64,000 bases of DNA from Limnohabitans sp. MMS-10A-192 (GTDB lineage: Bacteria; Pseudomonadota; Gammaproteobacteria; Burkholderiales; Burkholderiaceae_C). Positions 15,369 through 23,943 of the stretch are shown here, one piece after another. Made by a program: the position numbers and the translations under genes. Within the stretch, counting starts at the first letter, position 1. Every line of letters starts with the position of its first letter. The notes beneath the pieces were generated by a model. That model saw only the letters and a list, made by a program, of their open reading frames with translations, ran no database searches and was not told the origin of the DNA. The stretch lies in assembly GCF_003063335.1 (NCBI RefSeq), contig NZ_NERX01000007.1, positions 124,001 through 188,000 of the forward strand, given 5' to 3'.

Positions 15369-18300
15369 TTGTCCGACACCCCCCTCCAAATCGACTTCCC
15401 CGAAGGCCTGCCGGTCTCTGCCCGCCGTGACGAAATCATGGCCGCCATGGACCAGCACCAAGTCATCATCGTCTGCGGCGAAACCGGCTCGGGCAAAACC
15501 ACGCAGCTGCCCAAGATTGCGCTGGCGCTGGGGCGCGGCAAGCTGAACGCCAAGCCCGGTGAACGCGCCCGCATGATCGGCCACACCCAGCCCCGGCGCA
15601 TTGCGGCCAGCTCGGTGGCCAAGCGCATTGCCGAGGAATTGAAGACGCCGCTGGGTGAAGTGGTGGGTTTTAAGGTGCGGTTTCAAGACCGTTTGAGCAA
15701 AAACGCCTCCGTCAAGCTCATGACCGATGGCATCTTGCTGGCCGAAACCCAGACCGATCCGCTGCTGCAAGCGTATGACACCATCATCATCGACGAGGCG
15801 CACGAACGCAGCCTGAACATCGACTTCTTGCTGGGCTACCTGCGCCAAATCTTGCCGCGCCGCCCCGACCTGAAAATCGTCGTCACTTCGGCCACGATCG
15901 ACGCTGACCGATTTGCCAAACACTTTGCCTCGCGCCACGGACCGGCGCCGGTCATCATGGTCTCGGGCCGCACCTTCCCGGTGGAGCAGCGTTACCGCCC
16001 GTTTGAAGAGACGCGTGACTACGGCCTGAACGAGGCCATGGCCGACGGCGTGGACGAACTTTGGCAAGGCGGGGCAGGGGGCGACATCCTGATCTTTTTG
16101 CCCGGCGAGCGCGAGATCCGCGAAGCCGCCGACCACCTGCGCAAGCACTTGGCGCATCAGCCGCTCACGCGCAACGCCGAAGTGTTGCCGCTGTTTGCCC
16201 GCCTGTCGCAGGCTGAGCAAGACCGGATTTTTGAAGCGTCCAATGGCCGCCGCATCGTGCTGGCCACCAACGTGGCCGAAACCTCATTGACGGTGCCGGG
16301 TATCCGCTACGTGATCGACGCAGGCACGGCGCGGGTCAAGCGCTACAGCCTGCGCAGCAAGGTCGAGCAGCTGATGGTCGAGCCGATCAGTCAGGCGGCA
16401 GCCAACCAGCGTGCCGGTCGTTGCGGTCGCGTGGCCAACGGCATTTGCATTCGCCTGTACGACGACAAAGACTTTGCAGGCCGCCCGCGCTTCACCGATC
16501 CGGAAATTTTGCGCTCGTCTTTGGCAGGCGTGATCTTGCGCATGAAGAGCCTGCACCTGGGTGTGGTGGAAGACTTCCCGTTCATCGAAGCGCCATCCAA
16601 ACGCGCCATCACCGACGGCTACCAATTGCTGGCCGAGCTGGGCGCAGTGGACGACGACAACGAGCTCACCCCCATTGGCAAAGAGCTGGCCCGCTTGCCG
16701 CTGGACCCCCGCGTCGGCCGCATGATTTTGGAAGCCCGTGGCCGCGAAGCGCTCGACGAAGTACTGGTGATCGCCAGCGCCATGAGTGTGCAAGACGTGC
16801 GCGACCGCCCCATGGACGCGCAGGCCCAGGCCGACCAGCAACACGCCAAGTTTGACGATGACAAGAGCGAATTCACCGGCTACCTGAAACTGTGGAAGTG
16901 GATTCACGACGCACGTGGCGGCGAACCCCATCCCCGTGTATCCGTCATTGCGAGCGAAGCGCGGCAATCCAGTGGTCTTCAGGCTGGATCGCCGCGTCGC
17001 TCCGCTCCTCGCGATGACGGGGGCCGCACCAACCCGTCCACCCACAAACTCAGCAACCGCCAATACGAACAACTGCTGCGCCAGAACTTCATCAACATCC
17101 GCCGAGTGCGCGAGTGGCGTGACACGCACACCCAGCTGCTCACGGTGGTGGCTGAGCACAAGTGGCGCATCAACACACAGCCTGCGAGCTACGAGCAGCT
17201 GCACCTGTCCATGCTGGCCGGCCTGCTGGGCAACGTGGGCTACAAGCTCGAAGACGAAGAAGCCTATTTGGGCGCACGTGGCATCAAGTTCCACAAGCAC
17301 CCCGGCGCGCACCTGAGCAAAAAGCCGGGCCGCTGGATCGTAGTGGCCGAGCTGGTGGAAACCACGCGCCTGTTTGGCCGGGGCATTGCCGCGATTGAGC
17401 CACAGTGGTTGGAGCAGGTTGGCGCGCATTTGCTCAAGAAACAACTGCTTGACCCGCATTGGGAAAAGAAATCCGCCGAAGTGGTGGCGTTGGAGCGGGC
17501 CACGCTCTATGGCCTGGTGGTCTACAGCGGCCGCCGCACCCCCTACAGCCGGGTGGACATGCACGGCGCACGCGAGATCTTCATCCGCGAAGCGCTGGTG
17601 GGTGACCAGTGGGAGACCAAGCTGCCGTTCCTGGCCGCCAACCATAAGATGATCGCCAAGGTCGAAGAGCTGGAACACAAGTCGCGCCGCCAAGACGTTT
17701 TGGTGGACGACGAGCTGATCTACGCTTTTTATGACCAGCAACTGCCCGCCGACGTGTGCAGCGGCCGCCTGCTGGAAAACTGGTACCGGGCCGAAAGCGC
17801 CAAGCAGCCGCGCCTCTTGCTGCTGACCCGCGAAGAGCTGATGCGCCACGAAGCCGCAGGCATCACCACGCAGGCCTTCCCCAAACACATTCGCCTGGGC
17901 GGCACCGACTGCCAGGCGACCTACCTGCACGAACCCGGCGACGCCCGCGATGGCGTCACCGTGACGGTGCCGCTGTTTGTGCTGAACCAGGTGAGCGAAG
18001 ACCGTTGCGAATGGCTGGTGCCCGGTTTGCTCAAAGACAAAATTCAGGCCCTTCTCAAAAGCCTACCGCAGCGCCCGCGCAGCCGCTTTGTGCCGCTGCC
18101 CGAGTCGGCCACGCGCCTGGCCGCTGAGCTGTCGGTGCCCGAGGTGTTTGGTGCCGGGTCGCTGACCGACGTGCTGCTCAAAAAAGCCCGCGACGAAACC
18201 AGCCTGGACATCAAGCGCACCGACTTCAAACACGAGATGCTCAGCCCGCACCTGTTCATGAACCTGTGCGTGGTCGACGAACACGGTCGCCAACTGGGCA

Positions 18301-19367
18301 TGGGCCGCAACCTGGGTGCGCTCAAAGGCGAGCTGGGCGCCAAAGCGCGTGGCGCGTTTCAGGCGCTGGCGCAGCTGAAAGTCGCGGCCAGTCCGTCACC
18401 TGCGAATGGCCCTCAAAATAACGCGGACCCATTTCCCGTCATTGCGAGCGAAGCGCGGCAATCCAGCCAACGCGCACCCGCAACAGCCAAACCCGCCGCC
18501 GCACCCAAGCCCCTGGCCCCCCAGCGCTACACCACCTGGACCTTTGGCGAACTCCCCGAGCTGATGGAAATCAGCAAAGGCGGCCAGACCTTGATCGGCT
18601 TCCCCGCCCTAGTGGACGTGCAAGACGCCGTCACCATCGAGGTATTTGACGAGCCCGACGTGGCCGCCACCAAAAACCGTGCGGGCCTGCGCCGCCTGTT
18701 TGCGCTGCAGATCAAAGACGCGCTCAAGTACCTTGAGAAAAACATCCCCGACCTGCAAAAAATGGCCGTGGCCTACATGCCACTGGGCACGGCGGATGAG
18801 CTGAAAACCCAGATCATCGACGTGGCGCTGGACCGCGCCTTTTTGCTCGACCCGCTGCCCAATGACGAACAAACCTTCAAGCGCCGCATCGAAGAAGGCC
18901 GGGGTCGCCTCACCCTGATTGCCAACGAAGTGGCCCGCTTGGCGGGCACCATCTTGCTGGAGTTTGGCGCAGCCACCCGCAAGATCAAAGACACCAAAAA
19001 TGCCCCCGACGCGACGGCAGACTGCACGCAGCAACTGCAACGCCTGATGCCCAAAAACTTCATGGCCACCACGCCGTGGCCGCAGCTGCAGCACTGCGCC
19101 CGCTACCTCAAGGCCATCACCCTGCGCCTGGAAAAATACCGCGCCGACCCCGCCCGCGACGCCCAGCGCCTGACGGAGCTGAAACCCCAAGAGCAACGCT
19201 ATTGGCGTCTGGTGGCCGAACGCAAAGGCGCCCAAGATGCCCGCATGCTGGAGTTCCGCTGGCTACTGGAAGAGCTGCGCGTGAGCTTCTTCGCACAAGA
19301 ACTGCGCACCCCGCAGCCGGTGAGCATCAAGCGGCTGGAGAAGGCTTGGGGGCAGTTGAATCATTGA
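15369..19367 (+). CDS. hrpA: ATP-dependent RNA helicase HrpA, with in-frame repeat insertions
   Basis: A DEAH-box helicase of about 1332 residues (E. coli HrpA is 1300) that acts on RNA; in E. coli it has been linked to resolving stalled ribosomes. Walker A GETGSGKT is at 37-44, DEAH at 142-145, with SATID, the QRAGRCGR arginine-finger motif, OB-fold and long C-terminal DUF3418 region following. The start is a TTG; 15369 is preferred because AGAAG lies 8 bases before it, with an alternative TTG at 15345. Residues about 525-552 and 1023-1033 are translated from dispersed palindromic repeats and read VIASEARQSS; both fall in variable segments between conserved blocks. Confidence 0.93.
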   Translation: MSDTPLQIDFPEGLPVSARRDEIMAAMDQHQVIIVCGETGSGKTTQLPKIALALGRGKLNAKPGERARMIGHTQPRRIAASSVAKRIAEELKTPLGEVVGFKVRFQDRLSKNASVKLMTDGILLAETQTDPLLQAYDTIIIDEAHERSLNIDFLLGYLRQILPRRPDLKIVVTSATIDADRFAKHFASRHGPAPVIMVSGRTFPVEQRYRPFEETRDYGLNEAMADGVDELWQGGAGGDILIFLPGEREIREAADHLRKHLAHQPLTRNAEVLPLFARLSQAEQDRIFEASNGRRIVLATNVAETSLTVPGIRYVIDAGTARVKRYSLRSKVEQLMVEPISQAAANQRAGRCGRVANGICIRLYDDKDFAGRPRFTDPEILRSSLAGVILRMKSLHLGVVEDFPFIEAPSKRAITDGYQLLAELGAVDDDNELTPIGKELARLPLDPRVGRMILEARGREALDEVLVIASAMSVQDVRDRPMDAQAQADQQHAKFDDDKSEFTGYLKLWKWIHDARGGEPHPRVSVIASEARQSSGLQAGSPRRSAPRDDGGRTNPSTHKLSNRQYEQLLRQNFINIRRVREWRDTHTQLLTVVAEHKWRINTQPASYEQLHLSMLAGLLGNVGYKLEDEEAYLGARGIKFHKHPGAHLSKKPGRWIVVAELVETTRLFGRGIAAIEPQWLEQVGAHLLKKQLLDPHWEKKSAEVVALERATLYGLVVYSGRRTPYSRVDMHGAREIFIREALVGDQWETKLPFLAANHKMIAKVEELEHKSRRQDVLVDDELIYAFYDQQLPADVCSGRLLENWYRAESAKQPRLLLLTREELMRHEAAGITTQAFPKHIRLGGTDCQATYLHEPGDARDGVTVTVPLFVLNQVSEDRCEWLVPGLLKDKIQALLKSLPQRPRSRFVPLPESATRLAAELSVPEVFGAGSLTDVLLKKARDETSLDIKRTDFKHEMLSPHLFMNLCVVDEHGRQLGMGRNLGALKGELGAKARGAFQALAQLKVAASPSPANGPQNNADPFPVIASEARQSSQRAPATAKPAAAPKPLAPQRYTTWTFGELPELMEISKGGQTLIGFPALVDVQDAVTIEVFDEPDVAATKNRAGLRRLFALQIKDALKYLEKNIPDLQKMAVAYMPLGTADELKTQIIDVALDRAFLLDPLPNDEQTFKRRIEEGRGRLTLIANEVARLAGTILLEFGAATRKIKDTKNAPDATADCTQQLQRLMPKNFMATTPWPQLQHCARYLKAITLRLEKYRADPARDAQRLTELKPQEQRYWRLVAERKGAQDARMLEFRWLLEELRVSFFAQELRTPQPVSIKRLEKAWGQLNH
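16943..17022. repeat. Full family A palindromic repeat inside hrpA
   Basis: CGTCATTGCGAGCGAAGCGC with GGCAATCCAG forms the left arm; CTGGATCGCCGCGTCGCTCC through CTCGCGATGACGGGG forms the right arm. The frame stays open through the whole element, adding a stretch between DARGGE and THKLSNRQYEQLL of the helicase. Confidence 0.88.
18437..18466. repeat. Half family A repeat inside hrpA
   Basis: CGTCATTGCGAGCGAAGCGCGGCAATCCAG matches the left arm of the element at 16943 base for base, in the same orientation and reading frame, giving the identical peptide VIASEARQSS. The right arm is missing. Confidence 0.85.
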
Positions 19368-19395
19368 AGGGAGTTTGTGGTGACGTCCGTCAATG

Positions 19396-19414
19396 AAAAA
19401 GCACCCGACGGTGC
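19396..19414 (-). terminator. Terminator of the toxin-antitoxin operon
   Basis: The stem GCACC (19401-19405)/GGTGC (19410-19414) with a CGAC loop is followed on the minus strand by five T. It lies downstream of the antitoxin gene and converges with hrpA. Confidence 0.5.
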
Positions 19415-19437
19415 CCTGGTGTTGGCTGTGTGGCGAC

Positions 19438-19743
19438 TCAAGCCTGCACGGGTTGCGCCACCAGTTTCACCCCCAGCGCTGTGCAGACGCGGGCAATCGT
19501 GTCAAAGCGCGGGTGCGAAGTAGGGCGCAGGGCTTTGTAGAGCGCTTCGCGGGTCAGCCCTGAGGCACGGGCCACTTCGGTCATGCCGCGTGCGCGGGCG
19601 ATGGTGCCCAGCGCGTGGGTCAGCTCGGTGGGGTCGTTTTCTTCCAGCACCAACGTCAGGTAGTTGGCCACGTCCTCATCGGTCTTGAGGTATTCGGCCA
19701 TGTCGAAGTCGGGCAGGTCGGCGGCTTTGATTTTTCGGGTCAT
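19438..19743 (-). CDS. Antitoxin of a HigBA-like type II module
   Basis: About 101 residues, with the addiction-module antidote pattern: an N-terminal DLPDFDMAEYLKTDEDVANYL segment followed by a Cro/Xre-type helix-turn-helix (GMTEVARASGLTREALYKALR) and the tail NPRFDTI-like HPRFDTIARVCTALGVKL. It binds and neutralises the toxin encoded just upstream and probably represses the operon. ATG 19743 is chosen because a GGAG stands nine bases ahead; a TTG two codons earlier is possible. It starts 6 bases after the toxin stop. The toxin-first order is typical of this group. Confidence 0.88.
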   Translation of the reverse strand: MTRKIKAADLPDFDMAEYLKTDEDVANYLTLVLEENDPTELTHALGTIARARGMTEVARASGLTREALYKALRPTSHPRFDTIARVCTALGVKLVAQPVQA

Positions 19744-19749
19744 GCTCAA

Positions 19750-20046
19750 TCACTCCGTGATGGTTCGGCTCAATGCAATGGCACGGGCGATGTCGTCTGA
19801 CTGCGTGGACTTGTCGCCACCGCCCAGCATCAAGATCAGCATGCCGTCCCGCTCGACGTAATACATGCGCCAGCCGGGTCCAAAGAACTCGCGCATTTCG
19901 CTGACGCCTTCGCCCACAGGGGCCACATCGCCCAGCAAACCGCGCTGGACTTTTTCGAGCCGTCGGGTCAGTCGGATGCGTGTCATGCCGTCCCTGAGGT
20001 TGGCCAGCCACTCATCAAACTCGGGCATGCGTTTGATCGTGTACAT
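19750..20046 (-). CDS. RelE/HigB-like toxin
   Basis: A 98-residue RelE/ParE-superfamily protein of the phage-derived Gp49-like/HigB addiction-killer group, recognised by FDEWLANLRD, the basic RIRLTRRLEKVQRGLLGD, the WRMYYVERDG strand and the family signature GGDKSTQ..DI..A. Such toxins cleave mRNA at the ribosome and are held by the adjacent antitoxin. Complete length. A small palindrome 21 bases upstream of the start may be its operator. Confidence 0.88.
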   Translation of the reverse strand: MYTIKRMPEFDEWLANLRDGMTRIRLTRRLEKVQRGLLGDVAPVGEGVSEMREFFGPGWRMYYVERDGMLILMLGGGDKSTQSDDIARAIALSRTITE

Positions 20047-20066
20047 CGTGATTGTAATCAGTTGTT

Positions 20067-20083
20067 CACACTATGTAAGTGTG
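20067..20083. promoter_or_regulatory. Palindrome upstream of the toxin-antitoxin operon, possible operator
   Basis: CACACT at 20067-20072 and AGTGTG at 20078-20083 are perfect complements around ATGTA, 21 bases upstream of the toxin start. HTH antitoxins of this class usually autoregulate through such sites; this assignment is inferred. Confidence 0.4.
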
Positions 20084-20294
20084 TTGGAGGCAGCAATGCC
20101 TCAAGACTGGCCACATATCGACCATAAGAATGGATTATTAAGTAACAAATTCTTATTTTCTGGTGGAGTGCAATTTCAGTAAAAACCGCTGTGATGCATC
20201 ACTCAGGCAAACTACGCACCTTCGTTCACCTTCCCAGCCGCCAATCAATCGATACGTCAGCCGCTGGGACGCCTCAATTGCCCGGAACCACAGC

Positions 20295-22505
20295 ATGGAA
20301 ATCAAAGTCAATTTTCTCGACAAACTGCGCCTGGAGGCCAAGTTTGACGACTTCACCGTGCTGGCCGATCAGCCCATTCGTTACAAGGGCGATGGCTCGG
20401 CGCCGGGGCCGTTTGATTATTTTTTGGCCTCGTCGGCTTTGTGTGCGGCTTATTTTGTGAAGCTGTATTGCGAGACGCGCGGCATCTCTACTGAGCACAT
20501 CCGTCTGTCGCAAAACAACATCGTGGACCCCGACAACCGCTACCTGCAGACCATCAAGATTCAGGTGGAGTTGCCGGCCGACATGTCCGACAAGGACCGC
20601 GTGGGCATTTTGCGGTCGATTGACCGTTGCACGGTCAAAAAGGCGATCCAAGCGGGCCCTACCTTCATCGTTGAAGCGGTGGACAACCTCGACGCCGATG
20701 CGCAGGCCTTGCTCACCCTCAACCCCGATGCGCAAGCGCAGACCTTTATTACGGGCAAGGACTTGCCGCTGGAGCAGACCATCGCCAACATGACGCGGGT
20801 CTTGGCCGATTTGGGCATCAAGATCGAAATCGCGTCCTGGCGCAACCTGGTGCCCAACGTGTGGTCGCTGCACATCCGCGACGCGCATTCGCCCATGTGC
20901 TTCACCAACGGCAAGGGCTCGACCAAAGAGAGCGCCTTGGCCTCGGCGCTGGGTGAATACATCGAGCGCCTGAACAACAACCACTTTTACGCGGGTGTGT
21001 TTTTTGGCGAAGACATCGCGCAGGCCGACTTTGTGCACGACCCGAAAGAGCGCTGGTTCCAGCCCGGCAAGCGCGACGCGCTGCCCAAAGGCTTGTTGGA
21101 CGCGCACTGCCTGCCCATCTACAACCCTGATGGCGAGCTCAAGGCCTCGCACCTGTTCGACACCAACTCGGGCAACACCGAGCGCGGCATTTGTGCGCTG
21201 CCTTATGTGCGCCAGTCCGACGGTGAGGTGGTGTACTTTCCGTCCAACTTGGTGGAAAACCTGTTCGTGAGCAACGGCATGAGCGCGGGCAACACCCTGG
21301 TGGAAGCGCAGGTGCAGTGCCTGTCAGAAATTTTTGAGCGCGCCGTCAAGCGCGAGATTCTGGAAGGCGAAATGGCTTTGCCCGACGTGCCGCCAGCCGT
21401 GCTGGCCAAGTACCCCGGCATCGTGGCGGGCATCGAGGCTTTGGAAGCGCAGGGATTCCCGGTCTTGGTCAAAGACGCGTCGCTCGGCGGGGTCTACCCG
21501 GTGATGTGCGTGACCCTGATGAACCCGCGCACGGGCGGTGTGTTCGCGTCCTTTGGCGCACACCCGCGTATGGAGGTGGCGCTGGAGCGCAGCCTGACCG
21601 AGCTGCTGCAGGGCCGCAGTTTTGAGGGCCTCAACGACCTGCCCGCGCCCACCTTCATCAGCAACGCGGTGACCGAGCCCAACAACTTTGTGGAGCACTT
21701 CATCGACTCCAGTGGCATCGTTTCGTGGCGGTTTTTCAGCGCGCAATCGGACTACGAATTTGTGGCGTGGGACTTTGCCGGGGAGGGCGAGGACGCCACC
21801 GCGCAAGAGGCCGCCACACTGTTCGGCATTTTGCAGGCCATGGGCAAAGAAGCTTATGTGGCGGTGCACGACCAACTCGGTGCCACCGCCTGTCGAATCC
21901 TGGTGCCGGGTTATTCCGAGGTGTACCCGGTCGACGACCTGATCTGGGACAACACCAACAAAGCGCTTTTGTTCCGCGCCGATGTGCTGAACCTGCACCG
22001 CCTGGACGACGAGGCGCTGGAGGCTTTGTTGGACCGGTTGGAGAACAACGAGCTGGACGATTACCTCGACATCGCCACGCTGATTGGCATCGAGTTCGAC
22101 GACAACACGGTGTGGGGCCAGCTGACGGTGATGGAGCTCAAGCTCTTGATCCATCTGGCTTTGCAGCAGCTGGAAGAGGCCCACGAACTGGTGGGTGCTT
22201 TCTTGCAGTACAACGACAACACGGTGGAGCGCCGCTTGTTTTACCAAGCCTTGAACGTGGTGCTGGAGGTGACGCTGGACGATGACTTGGCCCTGGAAAA
22301 CTACGTGGTGAACTTCAGGCGCATGTTCGGCGATGAGCGCATGGATGCGGCCATTGGCTCGGTGGACGGCAGCGTGCGCTTTCATGGCCTCACGCCCACC
22401 AGCCTCCAGCTTGAAACCCTGGACCGGCACCAGCGCTTGCTCGACAGCTACAAAAAACTGCACGCAGCTCGGGCCAGTGTGGCGGCGAAGCGGGCCTTGG
22501 TTTAA
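20295..22505 (+). CDS. ycaO: OsmC-domain/YcaO-domain fusion protein
   Basis: A 736-residue protein. Residues 1 to about 140 form an OsmC-like domain (DGSAPGPFDYFLASSALCAAYF and the IQVELP strand). It is followed by a YcaO ATP-dependent cyclodehydratase-type domain with the nucleotide-binding segments TKESALASALGEYIER and AQVQCLSEIFERAVK, and an acidic helical C-terminus. E. coli YcaO promotes methylthiolation of ribosomal protein S12 through RimO by an unclear mechanism. There are no precursor peptide or maturase genes beside it, so a RiPP pathway is unlikely. ATG 20295 begins the family sequence MEIKVNFLDKL; an open extension of 44 codons upstream looks non-coding. Confidence 0.9.
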   Translation: MEIKVNFLDKLRLEAKFDDFTVLADQPIRYKGDGSAPGPFDYFLASSALCAAYFVKLYCETRGISTEHIRLSQNNIVDPDNRYLQTIKIQVELPADMSDKDRVGILRSIDRCTVKKAIQAGPTFIVEAVDNLDADAQALLTLNPDAQAQTFITGKDLPLEQTIANMTRVLADLGIKIEIASWRNLVPNVWSLHIRDAHSPMCFTNGKGSTKESALASALGEYIERLNNNHFYAGVFFGEDIAQADFVHDPKERWFQPGKRDALPKGLLDAHCLPIYNPDGELKASHLFDTNSGNTERGICALPYVRQSDGEVVYFPSNLVENLFVSNGMSAGNTLVEAQVQCLSEIFERAVKREILEGEMALPDVPPAVLAKYPGIVAGIEALEAQGFPVLVKDASLGGVYPVMCVTLMNPRTGGVFASFGAHPRMEVALERSLTELLQGRSFEGLNDLPAPTFISNAVTEPNNFVEHFIDSSGIVSWRFFSAQSDYEFVAWDFAGEGEDATAQEAATLFGILQAMGKEAYVAVHDQLGATACRILVPGYSEVYPVDDLIWDNTNKALLFRADVLNLHRLDDEALEALLDRLENNELDDYLDIATLIGIEFDDNTVWGQLTVMELKLLIHLALQQLEEAHELVGAFLQYNDNTVERRLFYQALNVVLEVTLDDDLALENYVVNFRRMFGDERMDAAIGSVDGSVRFHGLTPTSLQLETLDRHQRLLDSYKKLHAARASVAAKRALV

Positions 22506-22556
22506 ACCTGACAAGCGGGCAGCTGCCGGTCATGGGCGGCTGCCGATGCCTGCCCA

Positions 22557-22580
22557 TGAAAAAAGCACCCGCAGGTGCTT
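22557..22580 (-). terminator. Terminator between ycaO and the convergent membrane-protein gene
   Basis: The stem AGCACC (22564-22569)/GGTGCT (22574-22579) is flanked by a run of A on the left, so the minus-strand transcript ends in T6. On the plus strand the T-run is weak. Confidence 0.55.
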
Positions 22581-22627
22581 TGGTGTTGGCGGTGGCGCGT
22601 TTCAAGCTTGCGATATCGTATTCGCCA

Positions 22628-23107
22628 TCAGTTGTTCACACTCTTCAAGTGAGTGGTTTCAAGTTCCCCATCGGGCCCGAGGAGCACCAGTTCTTCTACG
22701 CCTGCGTTTTTGGAAACCACGAATCGGACCCGCCGGTCGTGCTCCGACAAGGGGTTGAGTACATAGACCGTGGCATTGGGGTCGCGGTCGTGGCCGCGTT
22801 CGGTATTCAGGTCGCCGATCACGCGTTGGCCGTCGGCCAGCATCCGGTAGCCCAGGAGGTCGTCGCGCAGTTGCAGCTCGATGTCTTGGCCATCCAGCTC
22901 GCCGATGTAGGTGGGGCCGTTGTACGTGGTTCGGGGTGAAGTCTGGGTGGACTTGTTGCAGGTGTCCCAGCGTTCTTCGTAGCGCCCGCCATCGTCCAGG
23001 CAGCGGTCATTGGCCACAAAGGCCCGGCCCCAGCCCAAATAGAGCGCCACAAAACCGGCGATGGTGCAGACCAGCAGCGCCAGCCATGGGGGGATGCGCA
23101 AGGTCAC
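22628..23107 (-). CDS. Hypothetical membrane-anchored protein, partner of the Kazal/DUF4377 gene
   Basis: A 159-residue protein not assigned to a family. Residues 7-24 (PWLALLVCTIAGFVALYLGW) form a single uncleaved membrane anchor. The rest is polar and probably periplasmic, with two cysteines spaced 15 apart (NDRCLDD and DTCNKS) that could form a disulfide, then a beta-rich C-terminal half. Its ATG overlaps the stop of the upstream gene by four bases (ATGA), so the two are translated together and probably act together at the cell envelope. Confidence 0.75.
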   Translation of the reverse strand: MTLRIPPWLALLVCTIAGFVALYLGWGRAFVANDRCLDDGGRYEERWDTCNKSTQTSPRTTYNGPTYIGELDGQDIELQLRDDLLGYRMLADGQRVIGDLNTERGHDRDPNATVYVLNPLSEHDRRVRFVVSKNAGVEELVLLGPDGELETTHLKSVNN

Positions 23108-23715
23108 CGCACCACCTTCAGCAAGGTGTAGGTGATGCTGGGCGCATCGGCTGGCGGGTTTTCAATTTTGTCTTTGCGCACGCGCAGGGTGTAGTGTTTG
23201 CCCGGCACGTGCGTGAAGCCTGCGATGCTGCTAAACAGGGGCTCCCATCGGGGGGCTGCTTGGCCGGGCTCACGCTCTCGCACCATGAGGCATTGCATCT
23301 CGACCATGCCGGTGCAGCTGCGGCGCTTGGGCGCCACTTCCAGCGTGACGGCGCTGCTCAGCCAGGGGCGCACGCATTGGTTCAGCTCTTCGTTCCATTG
23401 GAAGCCTGCAGAGCCTTTGCAGCCATGCGCGTCCACATCGCTGCCGGGCATGGGCATCGGCATGGGCATGGGCATCGTCGCGGGCTTGGGCGTGGACATG
23501 GTGATGCATTCTCCTTGCGACACAAAGGTGGCTTTGGCCGCATCGAGCATGCAGCGGTTGGGGAATGTGCGGGGCGCGGGCTCGCCCGCAACCTGGCCGC
23601 ACACGGGGGCGTATTCGCGGGTGCAGATTTGCGCGAAGGAGGTGCTGCTGGCGAACAGGCCCATGAAGGCTAGCAAGCTGGCACTGACGGCTTTGTGGAG
23701 ATGGCGGTTTTTCAT
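23104..23715 (-). CDS. Exported Kazal-domain / DUF4377 protein
   Basis: About 203 residues. A signal peptide (KAVSASLLAFMGLFASSTSFAQ) is followed by a Kazal-type serine-protease-inhibitor-like domain (CTREYAPVCG, then FPNRCMLDAAKATFVSQGEC). A linker of alternating Met-Pro comes next, then a C-terminal DUF4377-like domain (CTGMVEMQCLMVRE, IAGFTHVPGKHYTLRV). Kazal domains bind serine proteases; the DUF4377 role is unknown. The start at 23715 is preferred to an ATG-less extension of eight residues upstream, because it leads directly into the signal peptide. Translationally coupled to the next gene. Confidence 0.82.
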   Translation of the reverse strand: MKNRHLHKAVSASLLAFMGLFASSTSFAQICTREYAPVCGQVAGEPAPRTFPNRCMLDAAKATFVSQGECITMSTPKPATMPMPMPMPMPGSDVDAHGCKGSAGFQWNEELNQCVRPWLSSAVTLEVAPKRRSCTGMVEMQCLMVREREPGQAAPRWEPLFSSIAGFTHVPGKHYTLRVRKDKIENPPADAPSITYTLLKVVR

Positions 23716-23943
23716 GAAATTTTCAAATGTTGTCACCACGCGCTGCGCAGCACGGGTACGGTGTGCAGAGCTGTTCAGTTTACGAAAAGCGGTGTGACGA
23801 ATTTGTCAATTCCGTGGACTGGCGTCTGTTTGCGCGTGTTTTGCCCGAAGTTTTTTGTAAGGGCCTGAAACAAGGCCGATCAGATCAGGCTGCGTCCTGC
23901 TGCGCTTCGATGGCGCAGGGCCCATGCATTTTGACTTCGGGAT

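Noticed and set aside
16943..17022. Intein or frameshift in hrpA
   Set aside because: The extra ~28 residues lack splicing motifs and are far too short for an intein; the frame is continuous and the helicase motifs on both sides are intact.
16284..17930. Long minus-strand open frame opposite hrpA (about 548 codons)
   Set aside because: Codon-shadow of the helicase gene; histidine/valine-rich and without recognisable motifs.
20056..22645. A 14-base match (CAGTTGTTCACACT) shared by the toxin operon upstream region and the 3' end of the gene at 22628
   Set aside because: One copy is in coding sequence at a gene end, the palindrome is not preserved there, and there are no further copies in the window.
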